From Allomyces arbusculus (lineage: Eukaryota > Blastocladiomycota > Blastocladiomycetes > Blastocladiales > Blastocladiaceae), in assembly GCA_027604705.1 (NCBI GenBank), contig JADHYV010000151.1, positions 1-21,687 of the forward strand: a DNA stretch of 21,687 nucleotides, given 5' to 3'. The notes under the pieces were generated by a model. That model saw only the letters and a program-made list of their open reading frames with translations. It searched no databases and had not been told where the DNA came from. This document shows, piece after piece, positions 1 to 9,051 of the stretch. The position numbers were made by a program, and so were the translations under genes. Positions within the stretch are counted from its first letter, which is position 1; each line of letters begins with the position of its first letter.

Positions 1-1660
1 TCGGCTGCCGCTTGCAGATCCGGCCTGATCCCGCGCGACGACGTGTTGTGGGGAAGATGTTTCGCGTCCACGCGACCGTCATGGGCGCGTACACTTGCTG
101 CGGTCGCGTATAATTCTCTTGACGCGACGCCAACTGCCATGACCGGGCCTGCGACTTCTCTGACTTGGGACCGCCAGTACGCGTGGTGACGCCTTTACAT
201 TTTCTGGGTCAGGCGGGTGTGAAGGCATGGCGACTCCCACGCCTGATTGTACGTGCATCCGTGGTTCCGAGCCATCACTTCACGAGGCACTTCCGCATGC
301 ATATCCGTATCGGCTTCCATTCCGGCGTTGCCGTTTGCGTTTGGGATAACATTTTGAAACACGATGCGCGCGCAAGCAGCAAGCTCGCGTTGCCTTTTTC
401 TTTGCAAGCTCAAGGCGTCGGCGCAGCCACACTTTGTGACGAGAACTTCATCCAGCTCATCCAGTCGTCACAAGGCTACTGTCAGAACGACTTCTAATCA
501 TTTCCAGCGCGTGGGCCTGTTCCTTCGAACCTCGCTCTGCCGTTTTTTCCTTCCGTCGTCATTGTTGTTTCAAATTTATCTGGCTCCGGTTTGAACTCGT
601 GATGGGCAGGTGAACGCGAGCTGCACGTGACGATGGACGATCTTTACCTGCACGCGCATCTTATGTGGAAAAGGTGGTATCAATCTTTCATGACACCGTC
701 ACGTCGCGAATGCGCCTTCCGGTTGCGAGAGGCGCCTGCTGGGGCGGTCTTCGCAAACCAACCGGTGTCAAAATGACATCAACTTACTTCACCTTTTTCG
801 TGACCTTCCATGATCGCGATTGGCGCTCAACTTCAAGAACTCACCATTGGAACATCACAGCGCCAATCCTCCAAAACCATGATCTGGCCAGGAACAAGCA
901 CGATTGTGAGATGCGCGCTCGCCAATAATTGTCATGCGTGCTTGAACACATCCCTTGAAGACTGTTTCAAGTCCACCTGACCGATTGATGCTCCAACGAA
1001 AGCGCACCATCGAGCTTTCCCAGCCTTGCTACTGCGTGCGTCTTTTGCGAATTACGCCTGCTCCACCTGAATCAAATAGTTGACGTTCAAATCAATGCCA
1101 AAGATGCACGATAGACCATTTTCTGGCGACAAAGTTAATTCCCCAATACCCCGACTAAAATCATGCTGCACAGTCCCGTTTCTTGTCCGTGTGACTGTAT
1201 GCGATGGATGAGCGCATCAGACATGCTTTTAGACCTTCATGGCACGTCCATTTACCGACGCGCTTCTAGCTCCTGGTTGCAACAGAATAATGACGACGTC
1301 AGCTGGTGGTTCTTTTTTCGCACGTTTACGTCCACCCTTCACGGCCCAACAGCGAAACAGCTCGTCAGAGGTTCGCCTCCCTTGTTCTCATCTCTTTCGG
1401 CTTAAAACAACCACGTGCGTCCGCGCGAACGATGGGTGCCAGGCTATGCTCATGACGCAAGCATTACCACTGATCAACTGGTCTCAAGACGCGCGCGTGA
1501 CAGGCCAAGGATCGGTCGTATCGTTTCTCTCCCATAGGCGCATGCACGGCTGCACGGTAAGGATGTGCATGCACCAAAGTACGATCAGATCGCGAGAGCT
1601 GCAGTCGTTGCGGCATGGATGTCATTCTAGAACCTTGCGGCCAGTGATGCCAGCTGAGAC
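1..1660. other. Gene-poor stretch, nothing recognised
   Basis: I recognise no protein family in any frame here. The open frames are short, lack domain motifs and do not chain through plausible splice sites. Base composition is more AT-rich than in the genes to the right. The last few hundred bases are presumably upstream regulatory DNA of the protease gene that starts at 1793. A gene lying off the left edge could have its promoter near the start, but nothing seen here proves that. Confidence 0.5.
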
Positions 1661-1667
1661 TATAAAG
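1661..1667 (+). promoter_or_regulatory. TATA box of the secreted protease gene
   Basis: TATAAAG lies 132 bases before the ATG at 1793. Similar TATA-like boxes precede the methyltransferase, C2, oleate hydratase and small secreted peptide genes, while the RPC3, LSG1 and carboxylase genes show none. The assignment rests on motif and position only. Confidence 0.6.
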
Positions 1668-1792
1668 CCAGACACGCCCGCCTGCTGTCAAGTTTCTCCA
1701 CCCGGCTGCTCGCAACGCACAGCCTTCGTCATCTTTCTCCAGCTAGTGCCAATAGACATAGACCAGACGCCCACGTTCATTTGCTCATCGCC

Positions 1793-3243
1793 ATGAAATC
1801 GACGCTGTCACTCGTCGCGCTTCTCGCGCTCGTGTGCCAGGTCCTCGCTGTGGACGTGAAAAACAAGTACGCATTTCGGCTGATCGCATTGCCCCGCTTC
1901 GCATCAATGTGTTCGACGTGCGCGCGTAAAATCACGAATTGATCACCACCAACCCCATCTATCCCACCAGGTACATTATCCGGCTCAAGGACACGACCGA
2001 CCAGCCGTCGTTCACGTCCAAGCTCAAGCGAGCCGTCGAAAACGAGAACGCGCGCGAGTCGAACACGATCGAGCACAAGGTTGTGCACGAGTACGACCTG
2101 GGCGGCGGCAAGTTCAAGGGCTACGCCGGCCAGTTCTCGGCTGAGTTTGTGGCGCGGCTCGCCAAGAACGCCGAAGTGGCCTCGGTGCGGCCCGATGGGG
2201 TCGTCAAGGCCTATGGCGTGCAGAACTCGCCGCCGTCGTGGGGTCTGCCGCGTATTTCTGAGGTCAACCTCGACGTGTCCAAACCCTACTACTACCCAGA
2301 CTCGGCGGGCGCGGGCGTCAACGCCTACGTGATTGACACGGGCATTCTCACGACGCATTCCGATTTCGAGGGCCGCGCGATTTGGGGTTACACGGCCTGC
2401 CAGGGGTGCCAGAACACGGACGATCACGGGCACGGGTCGCATTGCGCTGGCACGATCGGGTCCAAGACGTACGGTGTTGCCAAAAAGGCCACGTTGATTG
2501 CCGTCAAGGTGCTCAACGGCAAGGGCGAGGGCTCTGATGCGGATGTGATCGCTGGGATTCAGTGGGCGGCCAAGGACGCCAAGGCACGCGGCAAGCCCGC
2601 TGTCGCATCCATGTCACTGGGTGGCGACAAGTCGCAGGACCTGAACGATGCCGTCGAGGCCGCCATCGCTGACGGGCTGACCTTCTCGGTCGCAGCGGGT
2701 AACGAGTCGCAGGACGCGTGCAACACGTCGCCTGCGTCGGCGCCCAACGTGATTTCGGTCGCAGCAAGTGACAAGACAGACTACTTGGCCAGTTTCTCCA
2801 ACTACGGCACTTGCACGAACATTATCGCGCCGGGCGTCAACATCAAGTCGACTTGGAACGATGGTGGGACCAACACGATCTCGGGCACGTCCATGGCGTG
2901 CCCGCACGTCTCGGGAGTGGTCGCGCTGATTCTCGCCGACAACCCGACGTTCACGCCGGCGCAGGTCCTGGCCAAGCTCAAGGAGCTCGCGACGGTGGGC
3001 AAGATCAAGGGGTCGCTCAACTCGACGCCCAACCTGCTGCTCAACAATGGCGCCAGTGCGCAGCCACCGACCACCTCGACCACCAAATCGACGACCACCG
3101 TCACCAAGACGACCACTTCGACCGTGACGACGACGACCAAGCCCACGCCCACCAAGACGACCACCAAGACGACCACGACACCAACTCCGACGCCCACGCA
3201 GCCGTCGTGCCCGTGGTGGGACCCGTGGTGCGACGAGTACTAG
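1793..3243 (+). CDS. Secreted subtilisin-like serine protease (S8, proteinase K type)
   Basis: Coding parts are 1793-1866 and 1971-3243, with one 104-bp intron (GTACGC...CAG), giving 448 residues. Residues 1-19 form a signal peptide (MKSTLSLVALLALVCQVLA). An inhibitor I9-type propeptide follows to about residue 115 and includes the YIIRLKD strand. The S8 domain carries the full catalytic set: Asp147 in VIDTGI, His179 in GHGSHCAG, oxyanion Asn269 in AAGNES and Ser332 in GTSMACPHVSG. After about residue 387 comes a Thr/Lys/Pro-rich linker, probably O-glycosylated, ending in the tail SCPWWDPWCDEY. The ATG was chosen because it supplies the signal peptide and splices in phase to the propeptide. 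The protein is expected to be exported and self-processed, digesting external protein. The family call is very secure; the role of the tail is unknown. The gene is convergent with the RPC3 gene. Confidence 0.95.
3061..3200 (+). repeat. Thr-rich low-complexity linker coding repeat
   Basis: ACC/ACG Thr codons alternate with Lys, Ser and Pro codons, producing runs such as TTTKPTPTKTTTKTTTT. This is a typical flexible O-glycosylated linker between a secreted enzyme and a C-terminal module. The DNA repeat is imperfect and in frame, so changes in unit number would mainly alter linker length. Confidence 0.8.
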
Positions 3244-3753
3244 ACGTGTTGCACGCGACAACGCGGCGTGACCCTGAGAATGGGGGTGCGTCGCGTTAGA
3301 TCTAGAACACGGTCGCCAAGAAGGAGAAGTGGTGATCTTGAGCTGAGGCGCTCCGATGCTAGCGGTCGTTCTGTTGCTGTTTTGCGCGTGCTTGCGTCTC
3401 TTTCTTTAGCATATTTGCCCATTTGCTGAATCGCTCATTTGCGATGGCGATGTTTCTTCATCCTACCGGCCAGAGTGCCTCTGAGTTCGCTTGTTCCAAA
3501 ATACCGACCGCTCCGCCCGGTCCACGAATATATATCACGCACTGCACGCGTTCTACTGCTGCGTTCGCTCATGGAAGCATCACTCAACATTCATGCGCAA
3601 TCTCCGCCGCAATCCGAGTGCTTGCTCCTGATGCGAGTCGTGCGGTCGCCCTGGGCGATACATGTTGCAAAAAAGTTCACGCGAATACCTATTGGCAAGA
3701 CCAAAAATGCAAACCAATCCCAAGCGCACACCCACCCCACTCCACCAATCGCT
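3244..3753. other. Convergent intergenic region, no gene seen
   Basis: This stretch separates the 3' ends of the protease (+) and RPC3 (-) genes and should contain both 3' UTRs. I see no AATAAA hexamer for either gene. An AT-rich ATATATAT motif lies near 3524-3534. The open frames that continue rightwards are antisense to RPC3 and look like shadows of it. Confidence 0.5.
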
Positions 3754-5659
3754 TCACTCAAACAACAACAAGTCGCGGTCCATGCGCAGGATCGCGGCCC
3801 TCAGTTGCGCTTGCGCCACCTCGAACTTTTCGTGCACCTCGTCGAGCTCGTCGCCCTCGAGCATCACCTCCTCAACCTTACTCGGGTCTTCGCCGCTGGC
3901 CATCGCATGAATCACGGCCTGCCGGCGCGCCGCGCGCTTGCGCGCCTCCAACGACGTGCCGACCTCCGTCTCGGCCGCCTTGGACACAATCGCTAGCCGC
4001 TCCGCCGCATTACACATGGCCTGGTGCAGTGCCGCATGCACGTTGCGCGCAGCCTTGGCGTGATCGAGAGCAAGCACGTAAAAACTGCGTGTCGGTGCAC
4101 GATCTGCCGATTTCGCGACCGGGATCATCTCGAGGAACCCTTCCTGCACGAGCGCGTAGCAGTGACTGCGCGCCTCGTTGACGGGCAGCATCGTCACGGT
4201 CGCAATCTGTTTTTCCTCGAGTTTGCCGCCCTTGACGTGCAATGCGCGCCAAATGCGGGCCGCGTACTTGCCGAACCGTGACTCGATGTGCCGGACGAGG
4301 TACTGCTGCTGCAGGAGCGTCTTGAGCTGAGTCGGGGAGGCGACCGCATAGACGTCCTTGTTGGTGTCCTTGACGAGCACGTCGATTCCGTCGAGAAGGT
4401 CCATATAGTCGGCAACTTTTTGCGGCAAGTCCACTTGGAATTCGACATAGTCCATGGGCAGGTCCGTGACGGGCAGCTGGTGCGCGACTTGTGCGGGCGT
4501 GACCGTGTGCGACGTCGCGGACGTGGACGCGGTGAGGGCCGTCGTGTCGATCATGGTCATGATTTGACGCAGGAGGTCGCCGGCAGTCACGTTGATCTTG
4601 ACGGTCGTGTAGGTGATCACGGCCTATAAAGAGTGGTGGTCGGGTCAGAAACGAATGGAACGGCGAAGGGTGGGACAGAAAGGGGCAGAGATACACGCAC
4701 CTCCCGCAAAAAGTACGTGTCGAACCGCGCAAAGTTGACGGTGAACTTGGCTTCCATGTCAACATCAAACGCCTTGTAGGCCTTGGCACCGTACTCGTTG
4801 GACGCGGTGCCCGGTTTCCGCTTCTACTCACCACCGACCAAAAGCGCATCAGCACGTCCGATCCACCCACGCGCACCATGCCCTACTTATCCAACGTACC
4901 ATGCCGACCATGACCGGGTTATCCAACTCCTCCTGCATCTGCGCCTCGCGCGACGCCTGCAGCTGCCGCATGTCCTTGGCCGACGGCATCAGCCCGAGCG
5001 CCGCAACCTGCTCGCTCTCCTTGTGCAGCTGCACGTCCAACTTGGACAACGACGCCTTGCTGTCGCCGCCGAGCAAGAAGCGCTGGTGAACCATGTGCAC
5101 AAACGTGTCGCGCAGCTTGGCCGCGTCGTGGAAGACGGAATCGGGGTGCGCGAGCAAGTCCTTGAGCGACAGCCGGCCGTGCAGCAGGATCGTCGTTGCA
5201 ATATGGTGGCCCTACGTCACAGAGCGTAAGCCTGCGATTGGGTAGGTGGTGGCGACGGGCAATGCGAGTGCGTACCTCCTCCTTGAACATGGACTTGGCG
5301 GCATGAATGTACCGCGGGAACCGCGGGCGCAGAAAGACGCGGTCGGCAAGAAGTGTGTAGTAGGTTGCGATCCGGCCAGACCGCTCGGTTTGGTCAAAGT
5401 GCACCACGAGCCCGTGCTGGATCAGGATTAGCAAGGCCATGCGCACGACCGATCCGGGCAACTTGCTATACCGCACGATTGGTGGGAGCGGCTGTCGCCC
5501 TCGCAACGCCAGTGAACAAGCGACCGTCTATGATCGTGGAAAGTTGGTTGGTCCCGTGGTCGAGTGGAAATCGGAGCGACCAGGCTTGACTCTTACCGTC
5601 ACTTGCTCGCCGAAGTGCGGAGTCAAAATGTCGCGCACGGAGCGCACGACGTGGGCCAT
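3754..5659 (-). CDS. RPC82: DNA-directed RNA polymerase III subunit RPC3/RPC82
   Basis: There are five exons on the minus strand: 5659-5597, 5527-5276, 5211-4900, 4823-4701 and 4623-3754. All four introns (69, 64, 76 and 77 bp) fall between codons, giving 539 residues against about 534 in human POLR3C. The product is a winged-helix subunit of the Pol III RPC3-RPC6-RPC7 subcomplex, which opens the promoter at tRNA and 5S genes in the nucleus. Recognisable segments are HFGEQVT at the N-terminus, ALLILIQHGLV, RFPRYIHAAKSMF, and in the last exon ESRFGKYAARIWRAL, MLPVNEAR and DRAPTRSFYVL, matching the human order QERFGSRCARIFRL, MIPAKEAK and DHAPSRTFYLY. The first acceptor was placed at 5528 because it restores exactly the human spacing between HFGE and the Val-Gln-His-rich helix. 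No TATA box is seen; CCAAT-like motifs lie just upstream. Confidence 0.93.
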
Positions 5660-6289
5660 GGTGCCGGCGAAATTGGTCGAGGACTTGTCGGTAAGTTGAG
5701 AGAGGGGTTCGAATTGGCCGTGAAGTGGCGAATCAAGTCACGATCGCCGGGCGAGCGGGTCCAGTTCCGCCCAGTCGTCAATCTGCAGCAAGTGTCGAGC
5801 GTCGTGCAGCCTTGTCTTCGTCAATATGGGCTTTTGATTGAAAGTAGTCGTCGCCAATGTCGTGGCGGATCAGAGTGACAAGGTGGACGGCGGACAAGGG
5901 TGCATGAGAACATGACTCGAACGATCAAAGCGTCCCCTGTCACACCCGTCGCTGCCGCAATGAAGCATCCGCTGCTTGTGCTTCCGGATGCGTTGGTGTT
6001 TCCAGACTGCTTTTTCCAAAGCTTCTGCAGCACACTTTCCAGCCGATCCGAGACGGCTTTGAGATGCCACGCCCGCAACTGCGTGCGGTGGGGAAAGCTC
6101 TTTGAAAATCGGCCCAAAAAGCGTGGGCGGCTAAGCACTGGCAACACGCGCTGACCTGATCTCTCTTCGTTGCTCCATCATCCTTTCGCTCCTCCTCCAC
6201 ACCCGGGCAGCAAAACTCATAAATACCAGATCAACCGGACCACGGCGAGCTCGGAAAGCACGCAGCGCACCTTCTCCACCCGATTCAAG
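5660..6289. promoter_or_regulatory. Divergent promoter region between RPC3 and PEMT genes
   Basis: These 630 bases hold the start regions of two divergent genes. On the RPC3 side there are CCAAT-like words (GGCCAATTCG, GACCAATTTC) within about 60 bases of its ATG and no TATA box. On the methyltransferase side, ATAAATA stands at 6219-6225. The middle part (about 5800-6150) contains only short open frames with no family resemblance. A bidirectional promoter is inferred from gene order. Confidence 0.5.
6219..6225 (+). promoter_or_regulatory. TATA-like box of the PEMT gene
   Basis: CATAAATA is centred about 71 bases before the ATG at 6290, similar to the spacing of the TATA-like boxes of the C2, oleate hydratase and small peptide genes (roughly 80). 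Called by motif and position. Confidence 0.5.
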
Positions 6290-7045
6290 ATGACCATTGC
6301 CGCCCGCACGAGCGTCACGCTGCCTGGCACCGACACGACCGTGCTCGACCTAGCCCCACCATCGCTCTGGCTGGCGCTCGGTTCCATTGCCTTCAACCCG
6401 ACTTTTTGGAACATTGTCGCGCGTCGGGAACATCGCACTCACTGGTTGACCCGGCTGTTTGGTGGCGCCTACGCTGGGTGCTACGCCCTCGCGTTCACCA
6501 TTTTCACGCTCGGTCTGCTGCGCGACTACCTCTACGCCGTCGCGCTCGACGACCAGCCGGTCCTGGACTTTGGGTTGGCGGGTGCCGTCGGCGGCGCAGT
6601 GTGTTTGGCGGTCGGCAATGTGCTCGTCCTCTCGTCCATGTGGCGGTTGGGCGTAACCGGCACCTACCTTGGCGATTACTTCGGGATTTTGATGAACGAG
6701 CGCGTCACAGCGTTCCCTTTCAATACCATGGAGAACCCCATGTATAACGGGTCGACCCTGTGTTTCCTCGGCACGGCGTTGTGGTACGTTGCGGTGGTTT
6801 TGGCGAGCGGCAAGTCGGGACGATGCTGACTGGCGTCGTGTAGGAAGGGGTCGCCGGCCGGTATCTTGATTTCGGTCTACGTGTACATTGTGTACCTCCT
6901 TGCGCTTGCGTACGAAGGGTGCGTGCTTGTCCACCGGTTTTGCTCCTTTGTGGATGCGCTGCTCACTCGTGTTTTTGCTTCCAGTCCGTTCACGGCCGCC
7001 ATTTACGCGAAACGCGACAAGGAGCGTCGTGCAAAGCAGGAATAG
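6290..7045 (+). CDS. PEMT: Phospholipid N-methyltransferase (PEMT/Opi3 family)
   Basis: Exons are 6290-6783, 6844-6918 and 6985-7045, with introns of 60 bp (GTACGT...TAG) and 66 bp (GTGCGT...CAG), giving 209 residues against 199 in human PEMT. The enzyme uses S-adenosylmethionine to methylate phosphatidylethanolamine derivatives to phosphatidylcholine in the ER membrane. Several hydrophobic segments are visible. The diagnostic core is GTYLGDYFGIL followed by VTAFPFNTMENPMYNGST, then SPAGILISVYVYIVYLLALAYEG and PFTAAIYAKR, in the same order as vertebrate PEMT. The conserved YEEPF motif near the C-terminus reads YEGPF, and its second residue is encoded across the second intron. The short length favours the PEMT/Opi3 type over the long Cho2 type. 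An AATAAA at 7061 follows the stop. Confidence 0.92.
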
Positions 7046-7060
7046 ACAACCCGTTTGTAC

Positions 7061-7066
7061 AATAAA
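7061..7066 (+). terminator. Polyadenylation signal of the PEMT gene
   Basis: AATAAA lies 15 bases after the stop codon, within AATAAATAAT. It is the clearest poly(A) hexamer next to a plus-strand gene in the window. PAF1 ends convergently at 7230, so the two 3' UTRs must share under 190 bases. Confidence 0.6.
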
Positions 7067-7229
7067 TAATCCAACCATGTTGCTACAGGATGTTTCGGTG
7101 CTGAGAAGAGCTGGGAAGAGGTCGTTCGTTTCGCGACGTGCGAGAGCACGGCTGCCACTACAAGCACATCCGCAAGCCAAATCAAAACCAAAAAAATACG
7201 CATAGAATCCATCCATCCACTCTGCTCAC

Positions 7230-8522
7230 TCACGCATGCAACCTCTCGAGTGCCTGCGTCCACGGCACGTCCACCGGCAACTCGCGAATCTTCTGCACCA
7301 GTACCTCATCAATCCCAATCGTCCCGTATTGGTCCTCGGCACGCTGCAGCGACTCTTCCGTCTCGGGCACCTCGACCAGAACCAACGGGGGCTTGCGCGC
7401 CATATCCGTCCCCGACCGCGCCGCACGCGACTTGCCCAACATGATCCTCGTCCGGATCGCCGAGTACATAGCGACCCCCTCCTCCTCGTCCACGACGAGT
7501 GCGATCTTCGACCCGTCCGGCAGCGTCCCGATTTCGTACGGCATCGTGCGCACGTACGTGCACGCGCCCTCGGTGTCACCCGCGCGCGGGACGTACAGGT
7601 CGAGAATCGGTCGCCCATCATCGCCCGCCTGCTCGGCGCGCAATACCGGTTCGCGCACGTGGCCTGGTTCGCTGGGCCGGATCTCGATCTGTTCCTCGGT
7701 CGAGACGTGCGCGTAGAACTGCGGCCACAAACGCAAGTCTGGGATCACGGGGGTGATGGACGCGGCCACGACACCCGGTTTCGTCGGGTGCCGGAGCAAC
7801 CCCGGACCGAGCTGTACACGCGACTGGGTCGCCGCGAACGAGGATTGGATGACGGCGACTTGCGCGTCCTTGGATACGTCGGCGAGCGGGACAACGGGGG
7901 TGCCTTGCTCGACGAGGGGGACAGGGCGGGCCGCGTTAGATGCGCCGGCGCCGGTGGTGGGGCCAGAGCGGGGCATGGCGCCGGGCGCGCGCGAGGCGTC
8001 GCCGCCTGCGGAGGTGGACGCGCCGGGTTGGTTGGTGATGCGCATGCGCGACAGACCGGATTCGCCGAGCGAGTCCGGGTCGACGAGGAGCGGGTCGTCC
8101 TTTGGGTCGACGGGGTAGGTGTTCGGGCGGCGGCGCGGGACAGATTCGACTAGAGTAAATTGCGCACACGGGTCCGTCAGAGGGGGGGGGGGGGGGGGGA
8201 ACCATGACACGGACACGGTTGGATCCGTCTGTTCGTGCTGCGTACAGTTGTCGGCGTCGAGAATCCCCAGGTTTAGCAAGTCCACGGGCACTTCCGGGAA
8301 GGGCAGCGCATACTGCGCGTATTTTTCCAGCGACGACAGGTGGTACTTGGCAAGCAAGTCCGGCGGGAACGGGTACTGCAGACTCTTCGGGTCAAATGGC
8401 AGGGCGGGCAACGTTGACTTGAACTTGTTCTTGACCATGAATTCGGCACCGGGGCGCCGGCGCGGCGCGTGGCCGCTCGCGTCGCCGTTGGAGCCATTGG
8501 AAGTAGGGCCCGGTCGTGACAT
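7230..8522 (-). CDS. PAF1: PAF1, subunit of the Pol II-associated PAF1 complex
   Basis: I propose exons 8522-8246 and 8149-7230 with a 96-bp intron (GTACGC...TAG), giving 398 residues. Unspliced, the frame stays open and gives 430. PAF1 scaffolds the nuclear complex that travels with RNA polymerase II and supports elongation and histone modification. The N-terminus has the family signature FKSTLPALPFDPKSLQYPF followed by SSLEKYAQYAL, like metazoan YCNSLPDIPFDPKFITYPF and TSLEKQHKHDL. Further on, QVAVIQSSFAATQ, VIPDLRLWPQFYAHV and GVAMYSAIRTRIMLGKSRA match the conserved C-terminal half. The intron is favoured because its donor fits the local consensus and removal joins LLNLGILDADN to the VDPKDDPLLVDPD segment, as in relatives. 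The acidic tail of animal PAF1 is missing. The start is the first Met giving a sensible N-terminus; it is divergent from the C2 gene. Confidence 0.88.
   Translation of the reverse strand: MSRPGPTSNGSNGDASGHAPRRRPGAEFMVKNKFKSTLPALPFDPKSLQYPFPPDLLAKYHLSSLEKYAQYALPFPEVPVDLLNLGILDADNCTQHEQTDPTVSVSWFPPPPPPLTDPCAQFTLVESVPRRRPNTYPVDPKDDPLLVDPDSLGESGLSRMRITNQPGASTSAGGDASRAPGAMPRSGPTTGAGASNAARPVPLVEQGTPVVPLADVSKDAQVAVIQSSFAATQSRVQLGPGLLRHPTKPGVVAASITPVIPDLRLWPQFYAHVSTEEQIEIRPSEPGHVREPVLRAEQAGDDGRPILDLYVPRAGDTEGACTYVRTMPYEIGTLPDGSKIALVVDEEEGVAMYSAIRTRIMLGKSRAARSGTDMARKPPLVLVEVPETEESLQRAEDQYGTIGIDEVLVQKIRELPVDVPWTQALERLHA
8182..8199 (-). repeat. Pure C18 tract (sense strand) in the PAF1 intron
   Basis: Eighteen consecutive G on the plus strand are C on the PAF1 sense strand, about 30 bases before the proposed acceptor at 8150. 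It probably serves as the polypyrimidine tract. If the intron is retained, the tract encodes six prolines in frame. Long homopolymers are slippage-prone in cells and in sequencing, so the exact length is uncertain. Confidence 0.75.
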
Positions 8523-9051
8523 GATCGCGGTTCGTTGATCAGGATCGGCCGAGGGGTGGTCGGGGACGGGTTGGCGGGTAGCTGAGAACGGCGCAGTCCA
8601 AGTGCGGCAAGTTAGCAGCGGTCGCCGTCTGTGGAAACGTCGCAATCGTGGTGGTCGCCGACGGCGGTGCGGTTGGCCATGATTCGCGACGTTCGTGACA
8701 AGAATCGTCGAGCACGTGCAAATCATTTCGCCAGCACTTTCGCCCGCTTTCGATCATGAGATGAGCCATGCGCAGCCACGTCGGCCACGCAGACACCTGC
8801 CAAGAGCAACACCAGCGCAACCCACGAGGGTCGCTCCGACGCCACGACGCGTGCCGTTGTGCTCCACCACTTGCCAAGTCTTTCGCTCGCGGTTGGCTCT
8901 CTTTCGTGGCCCTTCAGCGTCCGCACTTTGATTTCACCACATCGACAACGCACGCGTTCACTCGCCCCAAGCATAAAGCGCTGCACCCCCCGCTGCCCGC
9001 GCTCCCGCTCCCGCCGACCAACCAGCGCACATCAAGAACCAACCCATTACC
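8523..9051. promoter_or_regulatory. Divergent promoter region between PAF1 and the C2 gene
   Basis: These 529 bases hold both upstream regions. On the C2 side, CATAAAG at 8972-8978 stands 80 bases before its ATG and is the likely TATA element. No TATA box is seen for PAF1. Frames open across this region extend the PAF1 frame upstream without family similarity, so I do not treat them as coding. Confidence 0.45.

Noticed and set aside
1239-1796. 185-codon open frame overlapping the protease promoter
   Set aside because: It spans the TATA box and start of the protease gene, and its translation shows no motif or biased composition typical of coding DNA here.
3423-4629. Long open frames on the plus strand over the 3' part of RPC3
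   Set aside because: They are antisense to a clearly identified gene; GC-rich coding DNA keeps other frames open. The translations are His/Arg/Leu-rich without domains.
5703-5760. GGTTCGAATT word resembling a tRNA B box
   Set aside because: No matching A box or cloverleaf could be folded around it, and it lies just upstream of RPC3. It is probably chance.
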